This document shows positions 42,998 to 51,278 of a stretch of DNA of 64,000 nt, one piece after another (the stretch's first letter is position 1; the number at the start of each line of letters is the position of its first letter). The stretch is from UBA2266 sp964406945. Lineage in GTDB: Bacteria > Planctomycetota > Phycisphaerae > Sedimentisphaerales > Anaerobacaceae. The stretch lies in contig CAYOTO010000011.1 of the NCBI GenBank assembly GCA_964406945.1, forward strand, positions 21,031-85,030, read 5' to 3'. The notes below the pieces were generated by a model. The model saw only the letters and a list, made by a program, of their open reading frames with translations, made no database searches and was not told where the DNA came from. Both the position numbers and the translations under genes were made by a program.

Positions 42998-44740
42998 ATG
43001 AGAGCAATCAAATATGTCTGGCTCGTTATTGTAACACTGACGCCGGCGTTTGCATCGGGGGCCGACAGTGACGGACGCTATTTCCCCGCGGTCGGCGCGC
43101 CGGAAGAACGGAAAGTCGACGTCGCCTGGAACAGATTTCATGATTGCGAAGGTTTGCACGATATACTGTCGAGTCTTAACGAGGCGTTCGGCGAACTGAC
43201 GCAGTTGTATTCAATCGGTAAATCGACGCAGGGCCGAGATATCTGGTGCCTCGAAGTAACCGCCAGGAAGGTCGGAAATCCGGCCCGCAAGCCGGGGATG
43301 TATATCGACGGCAACATACACGGCAACGAGGTGCAGGGCGCCGAAACGGTGGCTTATACAGCGTGGTATCTCTGTCATCAGTACGGCAGAGTCGATAAAG
43401 TGACCGATTTGCTCGACAAGCGTGTTTTTTATCTGATTCCGACGATCAATCCGGACAGCCGTGATTTCTGGCTTGCTCACAGCAACACGCGCAACTCGTC
43501 GCGCGGCGGTATGGAGCCGACGGACAACGACCGGGACGGGTTGTTCGACGAGGACGGCTACGATGACCTCAACGGCGACGGCAGCATCACGCTTATGAGA
43601 ATCAAGGATCCGCAGGGCAGGTATAAACCCGATCCGGAGTACCCGGATTATCTGATGGTGCGGGTCGAGCCGGACGAGCAGGGTCAGTATTCTATTCTCG
43701 GCTACGAGGGCATAGACAACGACGGCGACGGGCGCATAAACGAAGACCCCGAAGGCGGCTATGACATGAACAGGAACTGGGCTTATGACTGGCAGCCGGC
43801 CTACGTCCAGTACGGCGCGAAGGACTATCCGTTTTCGCAGCCCGAGACCTGGGCGGTGTCCCGGTTTATCCTGAGACACACGAATATCGCCGCGGCGCAG
43901 TCGTACCATAATACCGGCGGAATGATTCTCAGAAGTCCCGGTCGCGATGGAGGTTCAAAACCGCCGCAGGATGAAATGGTAATGAAGTTCATTTCCGACC
44001 GGGGGACTAAGATTCTGCCTTTTTACCGTTCGTTGGTTGTTTACGATGATTTGTATACGGTGTGGGGCGGCGAGATAGACTGGCTGTACGGCGGGCGGGG
44101 AATTTTGACGTTCACCAACGAGCTGTGGACGATGAAGAACCTGTACAAGAAATCGACGCGGACTTCCGACAGCGAAGAGATCTTCTTTCTAGAGAACGTG
44201 CTGATGGGCGAGGGATTGATCGCGTGGCAGCCTTACGAGCATCCGACTTACGGATCTATCGAGATCGGCGGCACCAAGAAGCAGTGGGGCCGGGTTCCGC
44301 CTTCCTTCATGCTGGAGGAGGAGTTGCACCGGAACATGGCGTTCAGTCTGTTTCACGCGGATATGATGCCGCTGATAGAAATGCACGAGCCGCAAATCGT
44401 AAAGCTCGGCGGCGATCTGTACAGGGTGCGGGTCGAGATTGAGAATCGGCGGCTGATCCCCACACGCACCGCGCAGGACGTCAAAAACCATATCAGCCGG
44501 TCCGATATTGTGACGCTAAGGGGCCCGAATCTGAAGGTGATCACCTCCGGCATAGTGCTGGATCCGTATTTTAACAAAGCTACGGCCGTCAAACGCAGGC
44601 CCCGGCGTGTGGAAATTGACACCATACCCGGAATGCAGGCCGTAAGCGTTCAGTTCGTGGTTTCCGGTTCGGGCCGGTTTACAATTAAGCTGGATTCGAC
44701 AAAAGGCGGCGTTCACCAGATTAGTTCACGACTGCCGTAA
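42998..44740 (+). CDS. Secreted M14-family zinc carboxypeptidase
   Basis: A 580-residue secreted peptidase. Signal peptide ends near residue 22. Zinc ligands H and E in I-D-G-N-I-H-G-N-E near residue 109, third ligand H in S-Y-H-N-T-G near 305, substrate arginine in D-M-N-R-N-W-A near 263, catalytic E in F-T-N-E-L-W near 373. Two acidic loops with D-x-D-x-D-G pattern (D-N-D-R-D-G-L-F-D-E-D-G and G-I-D-N-D-G-D-G-R-I) resemble calcium-binding type-3 repeats and interrupt the fold. The C-terminal 120 residues form a beta-sandwich. It lies 24 bp after the inactive paralogue, so the pair is cotranscribed. Substrate probably peptides or peptidoglycan-like material outside the cell. Confidence 0.9.
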   Translation: MRAIKYVWLVIVTLTPAFASGADSDGRYFPAVGAPEERKVDVAWNRFHDCEGLHDILSSLNEAFGELTQLYSIGKSTQGRDIWCLEVTARKVGNPARKPGMYIDGNIHGNEVQGAETVAYTAWYLCHQYGRVDKVTDLLDKRVFYLIPTINPDSRDFWLAHSNTRNSSRGGMEPTDNDRDGLFDEDGYDDLNGDGSITLMRIKDPQGRYKPDPEYPDYLMVRVEPDEQGQYSILGYEGIDNDGDGRINEDPEGGYDMNRNWAYDWQPAYVQYGAKDYPFSQPETWAVSRFILRHTNIAAAQSYHNTGGMILRSPGRDGGSKPPQDEMVMKFISDRGTKILPFYRSLVVYDDLYTVWGGEIDWLYGGRGILTFTNELWTMKNLYKKSTRTSDSEEIFFLENVLMGEGLIAWQPYEHPTYGSIEIGGTKKQWGRVPPSFMLEEELHRNMAFSLFHADMMPLIEMHEPQIVKLGGDLYRVRVEIENRRLIPTRTAQDVKNHISRSDIVTLRGPNLKVITSGIVLDPYFNKATAVKRRPRRVEIDTIPGMQAVSVQFVVSGSGRFTIKLDSTKGGVHQISSRLP

Positions 44741-44757
44741 ACAGAGGTCAACACAGT

Positions 44758-45801
44758 ATGATAACAGCAGGAGTTGTGTTACATGCGATCGGCGGTTTCG
44801 CGGCCGGGAGTTTCTATATCCCGTTTCAGAAAGTCCGCAAATGGGCCTGGGAGTCTTACTGGCTCGCCGGAGGGGTTTTTTCATGGATTGTCGCGCCTCT
44901 GGTCGTTGCGTATCTGACAGTGCCCGATCTCTTATCGCTTTTGCAGTCGGCGCCCTTATCGGCTTTGTTCTATACGTACCTGTTCGGACTGCTTTGGGGC
45001 ATCGGCGGGCTGACGTTCGGGCTGTCCATGAGATATCTGGGAATGTCCCTGGGTTATGCAATTGCGCTGGGGTTTTGTGCGGCCTGTGGAACGGTAATCC
45101 CGCCGATATTCAAAGGCGAGTTCATGGCGCTTCTGTCATCGGCGTCGGGCCTGGTGGTGCTTGCGGGAGTCGGGCAGTGTCTGGTCGGAATCGGTATTTG
45201 CGGCTGGGCCGGAGTCTTGAAAGAGCGCGAACTTTCCGCGGATCAGAAAATCGCAAGCATCAAGGAGTTTAATTTTGTCAAGGGCCTCGTGGTGGCGATA
45301 TTCGCCGGCGTGATGAGCAGTTGCATGGCGTTCGCTTTCGACACCGGAGAGCCGATCGCAGAACTGGCCGTGGAAGCGGATGTACTGCCCATATTCCAGA
45401 ACACGGCGGTGCTTGTGGTTGTTCTGGCAGGGGGTTTTACCACCAATTTCATCTGGTGCGTGATTCTCAATATCAAAAACCGTTCGGCCGGCAACTATGT
45501 AGACAGGCGCACCCCCCTGGCGAACAACTATATATTCTCGGCACTGGCGGGCGTTACCTGGTATTTTCAGTTCATGTTCTACGGAATGGGAAAGACGAAG
45601 ATGGGCGATTACGACTTTTCAAGTTGGACGCTTCACATGGCGTTTATCATCGCCTTCAGCAATCTCTGGGCCCTGCTGCTGGGCGAATGGAAGACCGTGG
45701 GAACCAGGACCCGGAAGATCATAATCGCCGGGATTCTTACTGTTACCGCATCGACAGTAGTCATCGGCCTGGGAAACTATCTCAAGTCGGCCGGCAACTG
45801 A
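44758..45801 (+). CDS. rhaT: RhaT-family sugar-proton symporter
   Basis: A 347-residue inner-membrane protein with ten helices. G-G-F-A-A-G-S-F-Y-I-P-F-Q-K-V near residue 12, W-E-S-Y-W near 30 and W-G-I-G-G-L-T-F-G-L near 79 match the L-rhamnose:H+ symporter RhaT throughout. Rhamnose is the usual substrate; other deoxysugars are possible. It starts 17 bp after the M14 peptidase gene and is followed by a URO-D-family gene, so it may be part of a degradation operon. Confidence 0.9.
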   Translation: MITAGVVLHAIGGFAAGSFYIPFQKVRKWAWESYWLAGGVFSWIVAPLVVAYLTVPDLLSLLQSAPLSALFYTYLFGLLWGIGGLTFGLSMRYLGMSLGYAIALGFCAACGTVIPPIFKGEFMALLSSASGLVVLAGVGQCLVGIGICGWAGVLKERELSADQKIASIKEFNFVKGLVVAIFAGVMSSCMAFAFDTGEPIAELAVEADVLPIFQNTAVLVVVLAGGFTTNFIWCVILNIKNRSAGNYVDRRTPLANNYIFSALAGVTWYFQFMFYGMGKTKMGDYDFSSWTLHMAFIIAFSNLWALLLGEWKTVGTRTRKIIIAGILTVTASTVVIGLGNYLKSAGN

Positions 45802-45826
45802 TGTCGCAGGCAAGGAGTACATCTTT

Positions 45827-46996
45827 ATGGCACACGAAGAGACAAACACCCCGCGAGAACGTCTCAATCTGGCGTTGAACCATGAGACGCCCGACAGGGT
45901 TCCGATGGACCTGGGCGGTTTTCAGACTGGAATCCACAAAAGAGCCTACGAAGACCTGCTGGTGTATCTAGGACTGGAGGAGGAGCTGCAAATTCTGGAC
46001 CCCATTCAGCAGCTTGCCAAACCGTCCGAGCAGGTGCTTGAGCGGTTTCATATAGACACCCGGTATATAGTCGCCCACGGGCCGGACGCTTTTGCCGGCG
46101 GTATCGAGCAGAACACGCGCGACGGACGGCTCTGGCACGATTTGAAAGATGAGTTCGGCGTGGTGTGGTCCATGCCCGATGACCAGCGGTTATACATGGA
46201 CATCTCGCATCATCCTCTGGCAAATGCGAGTATTGAGGACATCGAGGCGTATCCGTTTCCCAAAGGAGACGATCCGACCCGTTTTACAGGGCTTCGCGAA
46301 GAGGCTTTGCGGCTTCGCAACGAAACCGACTATGCGGTTTCGACGGGTATCGGCGGCGTGGTTTACGAGATCTGCTGGTATATGCGGGGTCTGGAACAGT
46401 GGCTTATCGACACAATTGAGAATCCGGCGTTCTGCGAAGCGCTGCTCGATAAGACGCTCGAGTTCTGGCTGGGTTATTACGACTGTTTTCTATCGGAGAT
46501 CGGCGACCTGGTGGATGTGGTAATGATCGGCGACGACCTGGCGGGCCAGACGGGACCGCTGTTTTCGCGGGACTTTTACCGAAAGGTCGTAAAGCCGCGG
46601 CAGAAAGAACTTGTCCGGCACATCAAGTCGCGAACCGGCGCGAAAGTGTGGTATCATACGTGCGGCTCGGCGGTTCAGTTGATTCCGGATCTTATCGACA
46701 ACGGCATCGATATTCTGAATCCCGTTCAGATCAGCGCCGCAGAGATGGACCCCGGCGAACTTAAGAGTCGATTCGGCGACAGGCTCAGCTTCTGGGGCGG
46801 CGGAATAGACACCCAGCACGTGCTTCCGTTCGGCTCGCCGGAAGAAGTCGCCCGAGACACCGCCAACAATGTGAAAGCATTAAAACCCAACGGCGGCTAT
46901 GTCTTCAACAGCGTTCACAATATTCAGTGCGGCGTACCGGCCGGGAATGTGGCGGCCATGTTCGACGCCGCCCGGGAGGCGTCTTTTTACGACTGA
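45827..46996 (+). CDS. URO-D / MtaA-family protein (not HemE)
   Basis: A 389-residue barrel protein of the uroporphyrinogen-decarboxylase / methylcobamide:CoM methyltransferase superfamily. It has R-L-N-L-A-L-N-H-E-T-P-D-R-V-P near residue 11, I-G-D-D-L-A-G-Q-T-G-P near 230, Y-H-T-C-G-S near 278 (the H-x-C-G zinc-type motif of methyltransferases), and F-W-G-G-G-I-D-T-Q near 324. True HemE is not needed with the siroheme pathway, and the H-x-C-G motif points to a corrinoid or sugar-related demethylase of unknown substrate. AAGGAG precedes the start. It ends the operon after rhaT. Confidence 0.85.
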   Translation: MAHEETNTPRERLNLALNHETPDRVPMDLGGFQTGIHKRAYEDLLVYLGLEEELQILDPIQQLAKPSEQVLERFHIDTRYIVAHGPDAFAGGIEQNTRDGRLWHDLKDEFGVVWSMPDDQRLYMDISHHPLANASIEDIEAYPFPKGDDPTRFTGLREEALRLRNETDYAVSTGIGGVVYEICWYMRGLEQWLIDTIENPAFCEALLDKTLEFWLGYYDCFLSEIGDLVDVVMIGDDLAGQTGPLFSRDFYRKVVKPRQKELVRHIKSRTGAKVWYHTCGSAVQLIPDLIDNGIDILNPVQISAAEMDPGELKSRFGDRLSFWGGGIDTQHVLPFGSPEEVARDTANNVKALKPNGGYVFNSVHNIQCGVPAGNVAAMFDAAREASFYD

Positions 46997-47000
46997 AATG

Positions 47001-47036
47001 AAAAAGGGACAAGGCCCATGGTAGTGAGCCTTGTCC
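47001..47036 (-). terminator. Rho-independent terminator downstream of glnA
   Basis: A 9-bp stem GGACAAGGC / GCCTTGTCC (47007-47015 and 47028-47036). On the minus strand it is followed by CTTTTTC. It lies between the convergent URO-D-like and glnA genes. Confidence 0.75.
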
Positions 47037-47179
47037 ACAACCCAACGCCAACTGCACACAATGTGCAGCCGAACCCTGATGAATCTTATTAAGGGCCGCG
47101 GATAGGCGGCCGCTAACTACGGCCGCCGGCTGCGGGTTCCTTTATTTTCAAACATTTGCCGCCAGACTTCCGGTGCGGA

Positions 47180-48592
47180 TCAGCAATCGTAGTACATGTG
47201 GAACTCGTACGGATGCGGGCGAAGGGCCATCGGGTCCAGCTCTTCGGTGCGCTTCCAGTTGATCCACTTCTCGATCAGGTCGTCGGTGAAGACATCCCCG
47301 GCGGTCAGGAACGCATGATCCTTTTCGAGTGAGTTTATCGCTTCTTCCAGCGAGCCCGGAGTATGCGGGTGCTTGGCCAGTTCGTCGGCGCTCAGCTCGT
47401 AGATGTCCATATCGAGAGGCTGACCCGGATCGATCTTGTTCTGTATTCCGTCCAGGGCCGCCATGAGCATCGCAGACCAGGCCAGATATCCGTTTGCCGT
47501 CGCGTCGGGGCAGCGGAACTCGAGCCTTTTAGCCTTCGGGCTGGACGAGTACATGGGAATACGGACCGCGGCGGATCTGTTTCTGGCGCTCATGACCAGG
47601 TTCACCGGAGCCTCGAAACCTGGGACGAGTCGACGGTACGAATTCGTGGTCGGCGCGGCAAAAGCCAGAATGGCCGGTGCGTGCTTGAGGATGCCGCCGA
47701 TCATGTACAAACCTTCGTCACTTAGGCCCGCGTACTTGTCGCCGGCCATAATCGGTTCGCCGCCCTTCCAGAATGAAAGGTGCGAGTGCATACCGCTGCC
47801 GTTATCGTCGAATACGGGCTTGGGCATGAACGTGACGGACTTTCCGTTGCGTTTTGCGACGTTCTTGATGATGTACTTGTACCACATGAACTGATCGGCC
47901 ATTTTCAGCAGCGGCTCGAATTTCATGTCGATCTCGCTCTGTCCGGCGGTTGCGACTTCGTGGTGATGGGCTTCCACGACGATGCCGACTTTCTGCATCT
48001 CGGCGGCCATTTCGGCGCGAAGATCATGGTAGGTGTCGGTGGGGCTTACCGGGAAGTAACCGCCCTTGAAGCTGGGTTTGTAGCCGAGGTTCGGCTCTTC
48101 GAAGCGCGCGGTGTTCCAGGCGCCTTCGACCGAATCGATCTGGTAGAAGCCGGTGTGCTGGTTCTGCTCGTAGCGGACCTCGTCGAAGATGAAGAACTCA
48201 GGTTCGGGACCGATGAAACAGGTATCGGCGATTCCGGTGCTCTTGAGATACTCGGCGCTTTTGCGGGCCACGTAACGCGGGTCACGGGAGTACGACTCTT
48301 TCGTGATGGGATCCACGATATTGGCGATTACACTGAGTGTCGGCTCGGCGAAGAAGGGGTCCATAACCGCAGTATCCGCATCCGGCACGGCGAGCATGTC
48401 CGACATGTGAATGCCCTGCCATCCTCTGATGGATGAGCCGTCGAAACCGACGCCGTCTTCGAACGTCGACTCGTCCCACGTTTCGGTGGGATAGGAGCAG
48501 TGCTGCCAGGTACCGAGAAGATCGACGAACTTCAGGTCGATCATTTTCGCATTGTTCTTCTTTGCGAATTCAAAGAATTCTTTTGGCGTCAT
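47180..48592 (-). CDS. glnA: Glutamine synthetase, type I
   Basis: A 470-residue enzyme that assimilates ammonium into glutamine with ATP. Motifs: D-G-S-S-I-R-G-W near residue 50, the metal/ATP segments G-P-E-P-E-F-F-I near 127 and K-P-V-F-D-D-N-G-S-G-M-H near 258, and L-V-P-G-F-E-A-P near 325. The adenylylation tyrosine is kept in D-M-D-I-Y-E-L near 397, so covalent control by an adenylyltransferase is possible. Length is standard for the GSI-beta group. It follows glnB by 157 bp and ends the nitrogen block. Confidence 0.97.
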   Translation of the reverse strand: MTPKEFFEFAKKNNAKMIDLKFVDLLGTWQHCSYPTETWDESTFEDGVGFDGSSIRGWQGIHMSDMLAVPDADTAVMDPFFAEPTLSVIANIVDPITKESYSRDPRYVARKSAEYLKSTGIADTCFIGPEPEFFIFDEVRYEQNQHTGFYQIDSVEGAWNTARFEEPNLGYKPSFKGGYFPVSPTDTYHDLRAEMAAEMQKVGIVVEAHHHEVATAGQSEIDMKFEPLLKMADQFMWYKYIIKNVAKRNGKSVTFMPKPVFDDNGSGMHSHLSFWKGGEPIMAGDKYAGLSDEGLYMIGGILKHAPAILAFAAPTTNSYRRLVPGFEAPVNLVMSARNRSAAVRIPMYSSSPKAKRLEFRCPDATANGYLAWSAMLMAALDGIQNKIDPGQPLDMDIYELSADELAKHPHTPGSLEEAINSLEKDHAFLTAGDVFTDDLIEKWINWKRTEELDPMALRPHPYEFHMYYDC

Positions 48593-48749
48593 GGTCTAAT
48601 TCCTTTCCTTTCGTTAAATACCTCTGAAACTTTCTCTTCTTGTGCCTTTCAACAGTTCGACTGCACAGAAATACAAAAATGTTACGTACTTACCACTAAC
48701 TACTCTCAAAAACCAAATGCTCAGACTTACGGTTCGGCTGCAGGTATTT

Positions 48750-49094
48750 CTATATTGCTTCACCGCCCGTTTCGCCGGTTCTGATCCGGACGCATTCTTC
48801 GAGCGGAGTAATGAATATTTTTCCGTCCCCTATGGTTCCGTCGCCGTCGGTGCGGGCCGCTTCGGCAATCGCCTTGCATGTCGGCTCTACGAACGAGTCG
48901 TTTACGGCGATCATCAGCCGGACCTTGGGGATCAGGTTAGGTACGATTCTCTTTCCGCGATGGACGTTTTCCTCCATCTGTCTGCCGTGGCCGGATACCC
49001 GACTGACCGTGATCCTCGTTATCTCCGCTGCGATCAATGCCTCGCGAACCTGATCCAGCTTTTCCTCACGGACTATAGCAGTAACCATCTTCAT
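48750..49094 (-). CDS. glnB: P-II signal protein without the uridylylation tyrosine
   Basis: A 114-residue P-II trimer subunit that senses ATP/ADP and 2-oxoglutarate. The ATG at 49094 follows a GAAGGATGG ribosome site. The core is canonical: K-V-R-L-M-I-A-V-N-D near 65 and G-D-G-K-I-F-I-T-P near 90 before the final R-I-R-T-G-E. The T-loop reads G-R-Q-M-E-E-N-V-H-R-G-K, so the position of the modified tyrosine 51 (E-L-Y-R-G in E. coli) is histidine. It cannot be uridylylated there. It follows amt by 38 bp and should regulate that channel. Confidence 0.93.
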   Translation of the reverse strand: MKMVTAIVREEKLDQVREALIAAEITRITVSRVSGHGRQMEENVHRGKRIVPNLIPKVRLMIAVNDSFVEPTCKAIAEAARTDGDGTIGDGKIFITPLEECVRIRTGETGGEAI

Positions 49095-49132
49095 AGCTTT
49101 GTTCCATCCTTCTTCAGACGGGGTTCTGTTCC

Positions 49133-50494
49133 TTATCTTCCGGCGCTGAGCATTCCGTATCCGCGTTCGCCGTGGCATATATGATCAAGACCGGCCATTT
49201 CATGATCTTCATCGGCCCTTAGTCCTACGGTCTTTTCGAGAACAAGCACGATGGCGAAAGTCCCGACGGCCGCATAGACCACGGCGATGAGCACCGCAGC
49301 GACCTGAACGCCCAGTTGCTGCATCACGGTCCAAGACCCGCCGGCTGCTGCTGCGGCTTCGGTCATCCAGCTTTTGCGAATGAAGAAAGTAAGCATGACC
49401 GCACCTACTATTCCGCCGGCTCCGTGTACGCCGAAGGCGTCGAGGCTGTCATCGTAACCGAGCTTGTCCTTGAGGATAATCGCCTGATAGCACACCAGCG
49501 CCGCGGCGGCACCGAGCACCAGCGCTCCGGCGGGCTGGACAACTCCGGCGGCGGGGGTTATGGCGACCAGCCCGGCCAGGATGCCGCTCGCGAGTCCGAG
49601 CGCGGTGGCTTTGCCCTGGTGCCAGGCCTCGATGACCACCCAGGTAAGAGCCCCGGTCGCGGCCGAAATCTGGGTCACCGTGAGTGCCTGAGCGGTTACG
49701 AGTCCGCTGGATATGCTGCTGCCGGCGTTGAAGCCGAACCAGCCGACCCACAGCAGGCCGACGCCCATCATTGTCATTACGAGGTTGTTCGGCGAGATCG
49801 TAAGTTTGGGATAGCCCCTTCTTGCTCCCAGCATTATTGCGGCAACGAGGCCGCTGATGCCGGCGGAGATGTGGACGACGGTTCCGCCGGCGAAGTCTAT
49901 GGCGCCGGCTGCACCGAGATTGAACAGGAAACCGTCCTGAGCCCATACCCAGTGGCACAGCGGGTTGTAGATCAGCAGGCCCCAGAGGGTGATGAATATG
50001 CAGTAGCCTTTGAAGGATACGCGTTCGGCGAAGGCTCCGGCGATGAGGGCCGGCGTAATAATCGCGAACTTGCCCTGGAACATTGCGAAAACGTATTCCG
50101 GGACGCCTTCTGCCATGATTGAAGTGTCTATGCCGCGCAGGAACAGATAGGACGAATTCCACCCGAACCAGCCGCCGAGAACGCTGTCACCAAAGCACAT
50201 ACAGTAGCCGCAGACGACCCACAGAACCGTCATAATGCCCATGGCCACGAAGCTGTGCATCATGGTTCCGAGCACGTTTTTGGTTCTTACCAGCCCGCCG
50301 TAGAACATCGCAAGCCCGGGCACCATCAGCAGAACCAGTGCGGTTGAAGTGAGCATCCAGGCCGTGGCACCGATATCAATTGGGGTTTCCTCCGCTGCGT
50401 GCACGCCCGTAGATAGAAACAACACCAGCAAGACCGCCGGCATACCGCAAGCGCGCAAAGACCCGTAGCCGTGTCCCTTTTTCCGTCGCATCAT
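49133..50494 (-). CDS. amt: Ammonium transporter Amt (first copy)
   Basis: A 453-residue trimeric ammonium channel with a signal-like N-terminus and 11 helices. The chosen ATG at 50494 gives M-M-R-R-K-K-G. Motifs: F-Y-G-G-L-V-R-T-K-N near residue 62, G-G-T-V-V-H-I-S-A-G near 194 (first pore histidine), W-F-G-F-N-A-G near 246, and H-G-A-G-G-I-V-G near 341 (second pore histidine). A sigma-54 promoter lies upstream at 50567-50582. It is followed by the P-II gene lacking tyrosine 51. Confidence 0.95.
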   Translation of the reverse strand: MMRRKKGHGYGSLRACGMPAVLLVLFLSTGVHAAEETPIDIGATAWMLTSTALVLLMVPGLAMFYGGLVRTKNVLGTMMHSFVAMGIMTVLWVVCGYCMCFGDSVLGGWFGWNSSYLFLRGIDTSIMAEGVPEYVFAMFQGKFAIITPALIAGAFAERVSFKGYCIFITLWGLLIYNPLCHWVWAQDGFLFNLGAAGAIDFAGGTVVHISAGISGLVAAIMLGARRGYPKLTISPNNLVMTMMGVGLLWVGWFGFNAGSSISSGLVTAQALTVTQISAATGALTWVVIEAWHQGKATALGLASGILAGLVAITPAAGVVQPAGALVLGAAAALVCYQAIILKDKLGYDDSLDAFGVHGAGGIVGAVMLTFFIRKSWMTEAAAAAGGSWTVMQQLGVQVAAVLIAVVYAAVGTFAIVLVLEKTVGLRADEDHEMAGLDHICHGERGYGMLSAGR

Positions 50495-50566
50495 TTTCTG
50501 CACCCTGATTAGAGTAGTTGCTCGGTCCGCACACCATCGCGGACTTTCAATCATGGAACAGTATGA

Positions 50567-50582
50567 TGCAACATGCATGCCA
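50567..50582 (-). promoter_or_regulatory. Sigma-54 promoter of the amt-glnB(-glnA) unit
   Basis: On the minus strand the sequence reads TGGCATGCATGTTGCA, matching TGGCACG-N4-TTGCA with one change. The amt ATG is 73 bp downstream. Confidence 0.8.
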
Positions 50583-50824
50583 GAATGCGATCAGAACCCG
50601 TATTTGATCGGTAACTGTTTACAGTCTAAGCATTTATAGTTTTTCAAAGAGCGTTGGACCGTCGCGGCCGAATCTACATTAACGTAGATTCGGCGATCTA
50701 AATATACAAAGTTGTAGTTTCAGCAAAGTTTTTTGGCCGGCGACGAGTCCCGCGCGACGGCACAGGACCCGCCCCGGACAGCCCAATAATGGGCGCAGAA
50801 AATGATTGAAGTTACAAAACGGTC
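50583..50824. promoter_or_regulatory. Upstream region of the first amt with paired CTAC-N6-GTAG dyads
   Basis: Site 1 at 50674-50687 (CTAC-ATTAAC-GTAG) is the core of a perfect 11-bp inverted repeat, GCCGAATCTAC / GTAGATTCGGC (50667-50677, 50684-50694). Site 2 at 50704-50717 (ATAC-AAAGTT-GTAG) has one mismatch. Centres are 30 bp apart; the nearer one is about 98 bp above the -24 box. No gene lies here. Confidence 0.7.
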
Positions 50825-51166
50825 TTATCCAATAGCATCATTGCCCGTTTCTCCGGTCCTGATACGAATACACTCGGGAAGTTCTAGCACGAATATCTTG
50901 CCGTCGCCGATAGTACCCGTCCGCGCCGAATCGATAATGGCCTTGACGGTCTTATCGAGAAAATCGTCGTTTACGGCAATTTCCAGACGTACTTTCTTGA
51001 GAAGGTTTACCTCGAATTTAATACCACGGTAGCTCTCTTCATAGCCCTGCTGGGCGCCGCAGCCCAGGGCGTTTGTTACGGACATCTTCGAGACTTTTGC
51101 CTCGAAAAGGGCTTTCTTTACATCCTGCAATTTGTGCGGCTGTATATATGCAATTACGAGTTTCAT
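50825..51166 (-). CDS. glnK: P-II signal protein with the uridylylation tyrosine
   Basis: A 113-residue P-II protein. The T-loop G-A-Q-Q-G-Y-E-E-S-Y-R-G-I keeps the tyrosine in the place of Tyr51. The nucleotide-binding G-D-G-K-I-F-V and the closing R-I-R-T-G-E are present. It follows the second amt gene by 112 bp with no promoter seen between, so it is likely cotranscribed. Unlike the other copy, it may be under covalent control. Confidence 0.93.
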   Translation of the reverse strand: MKLVIAYIQPHKLQDVKKALFEAKVSKMSVTNALGCGAQQGYEESYRGIKFEVNLLKKVRLEIAVNDDFLDKTVKAIIDSARTGTIGDGKIFVLELPECIRIRTGETGNDAIG

Positions 51167-51278
51167 AATTCGACTCCTGATGCCTCGATTCGGCCGAGCG
51201 GTCCGGTTGGCGGATATTCGCGTTGCCGGGTCAGCCGCCGGCCGGCGAGGTTTTTTCTATCTGGTATCCTGTTCATAA

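Noticed and set aside
45827..46996. URO-D family gene read as heme enzyme HemE
   Set aside because: The H-x-C-G motif and the distance from the heme genes fit the MtaA-like branch, and the Ahb route does not use HemE.
46997..47179. A small gene or structured RNA between the URO-D-like gene and glnA
   Set aside because: The stretch holds a terminator, a short palindrome CTGCACA-CAA-TGTGCAG and GC-rich repeats, but no coherent RNA fold or frame.
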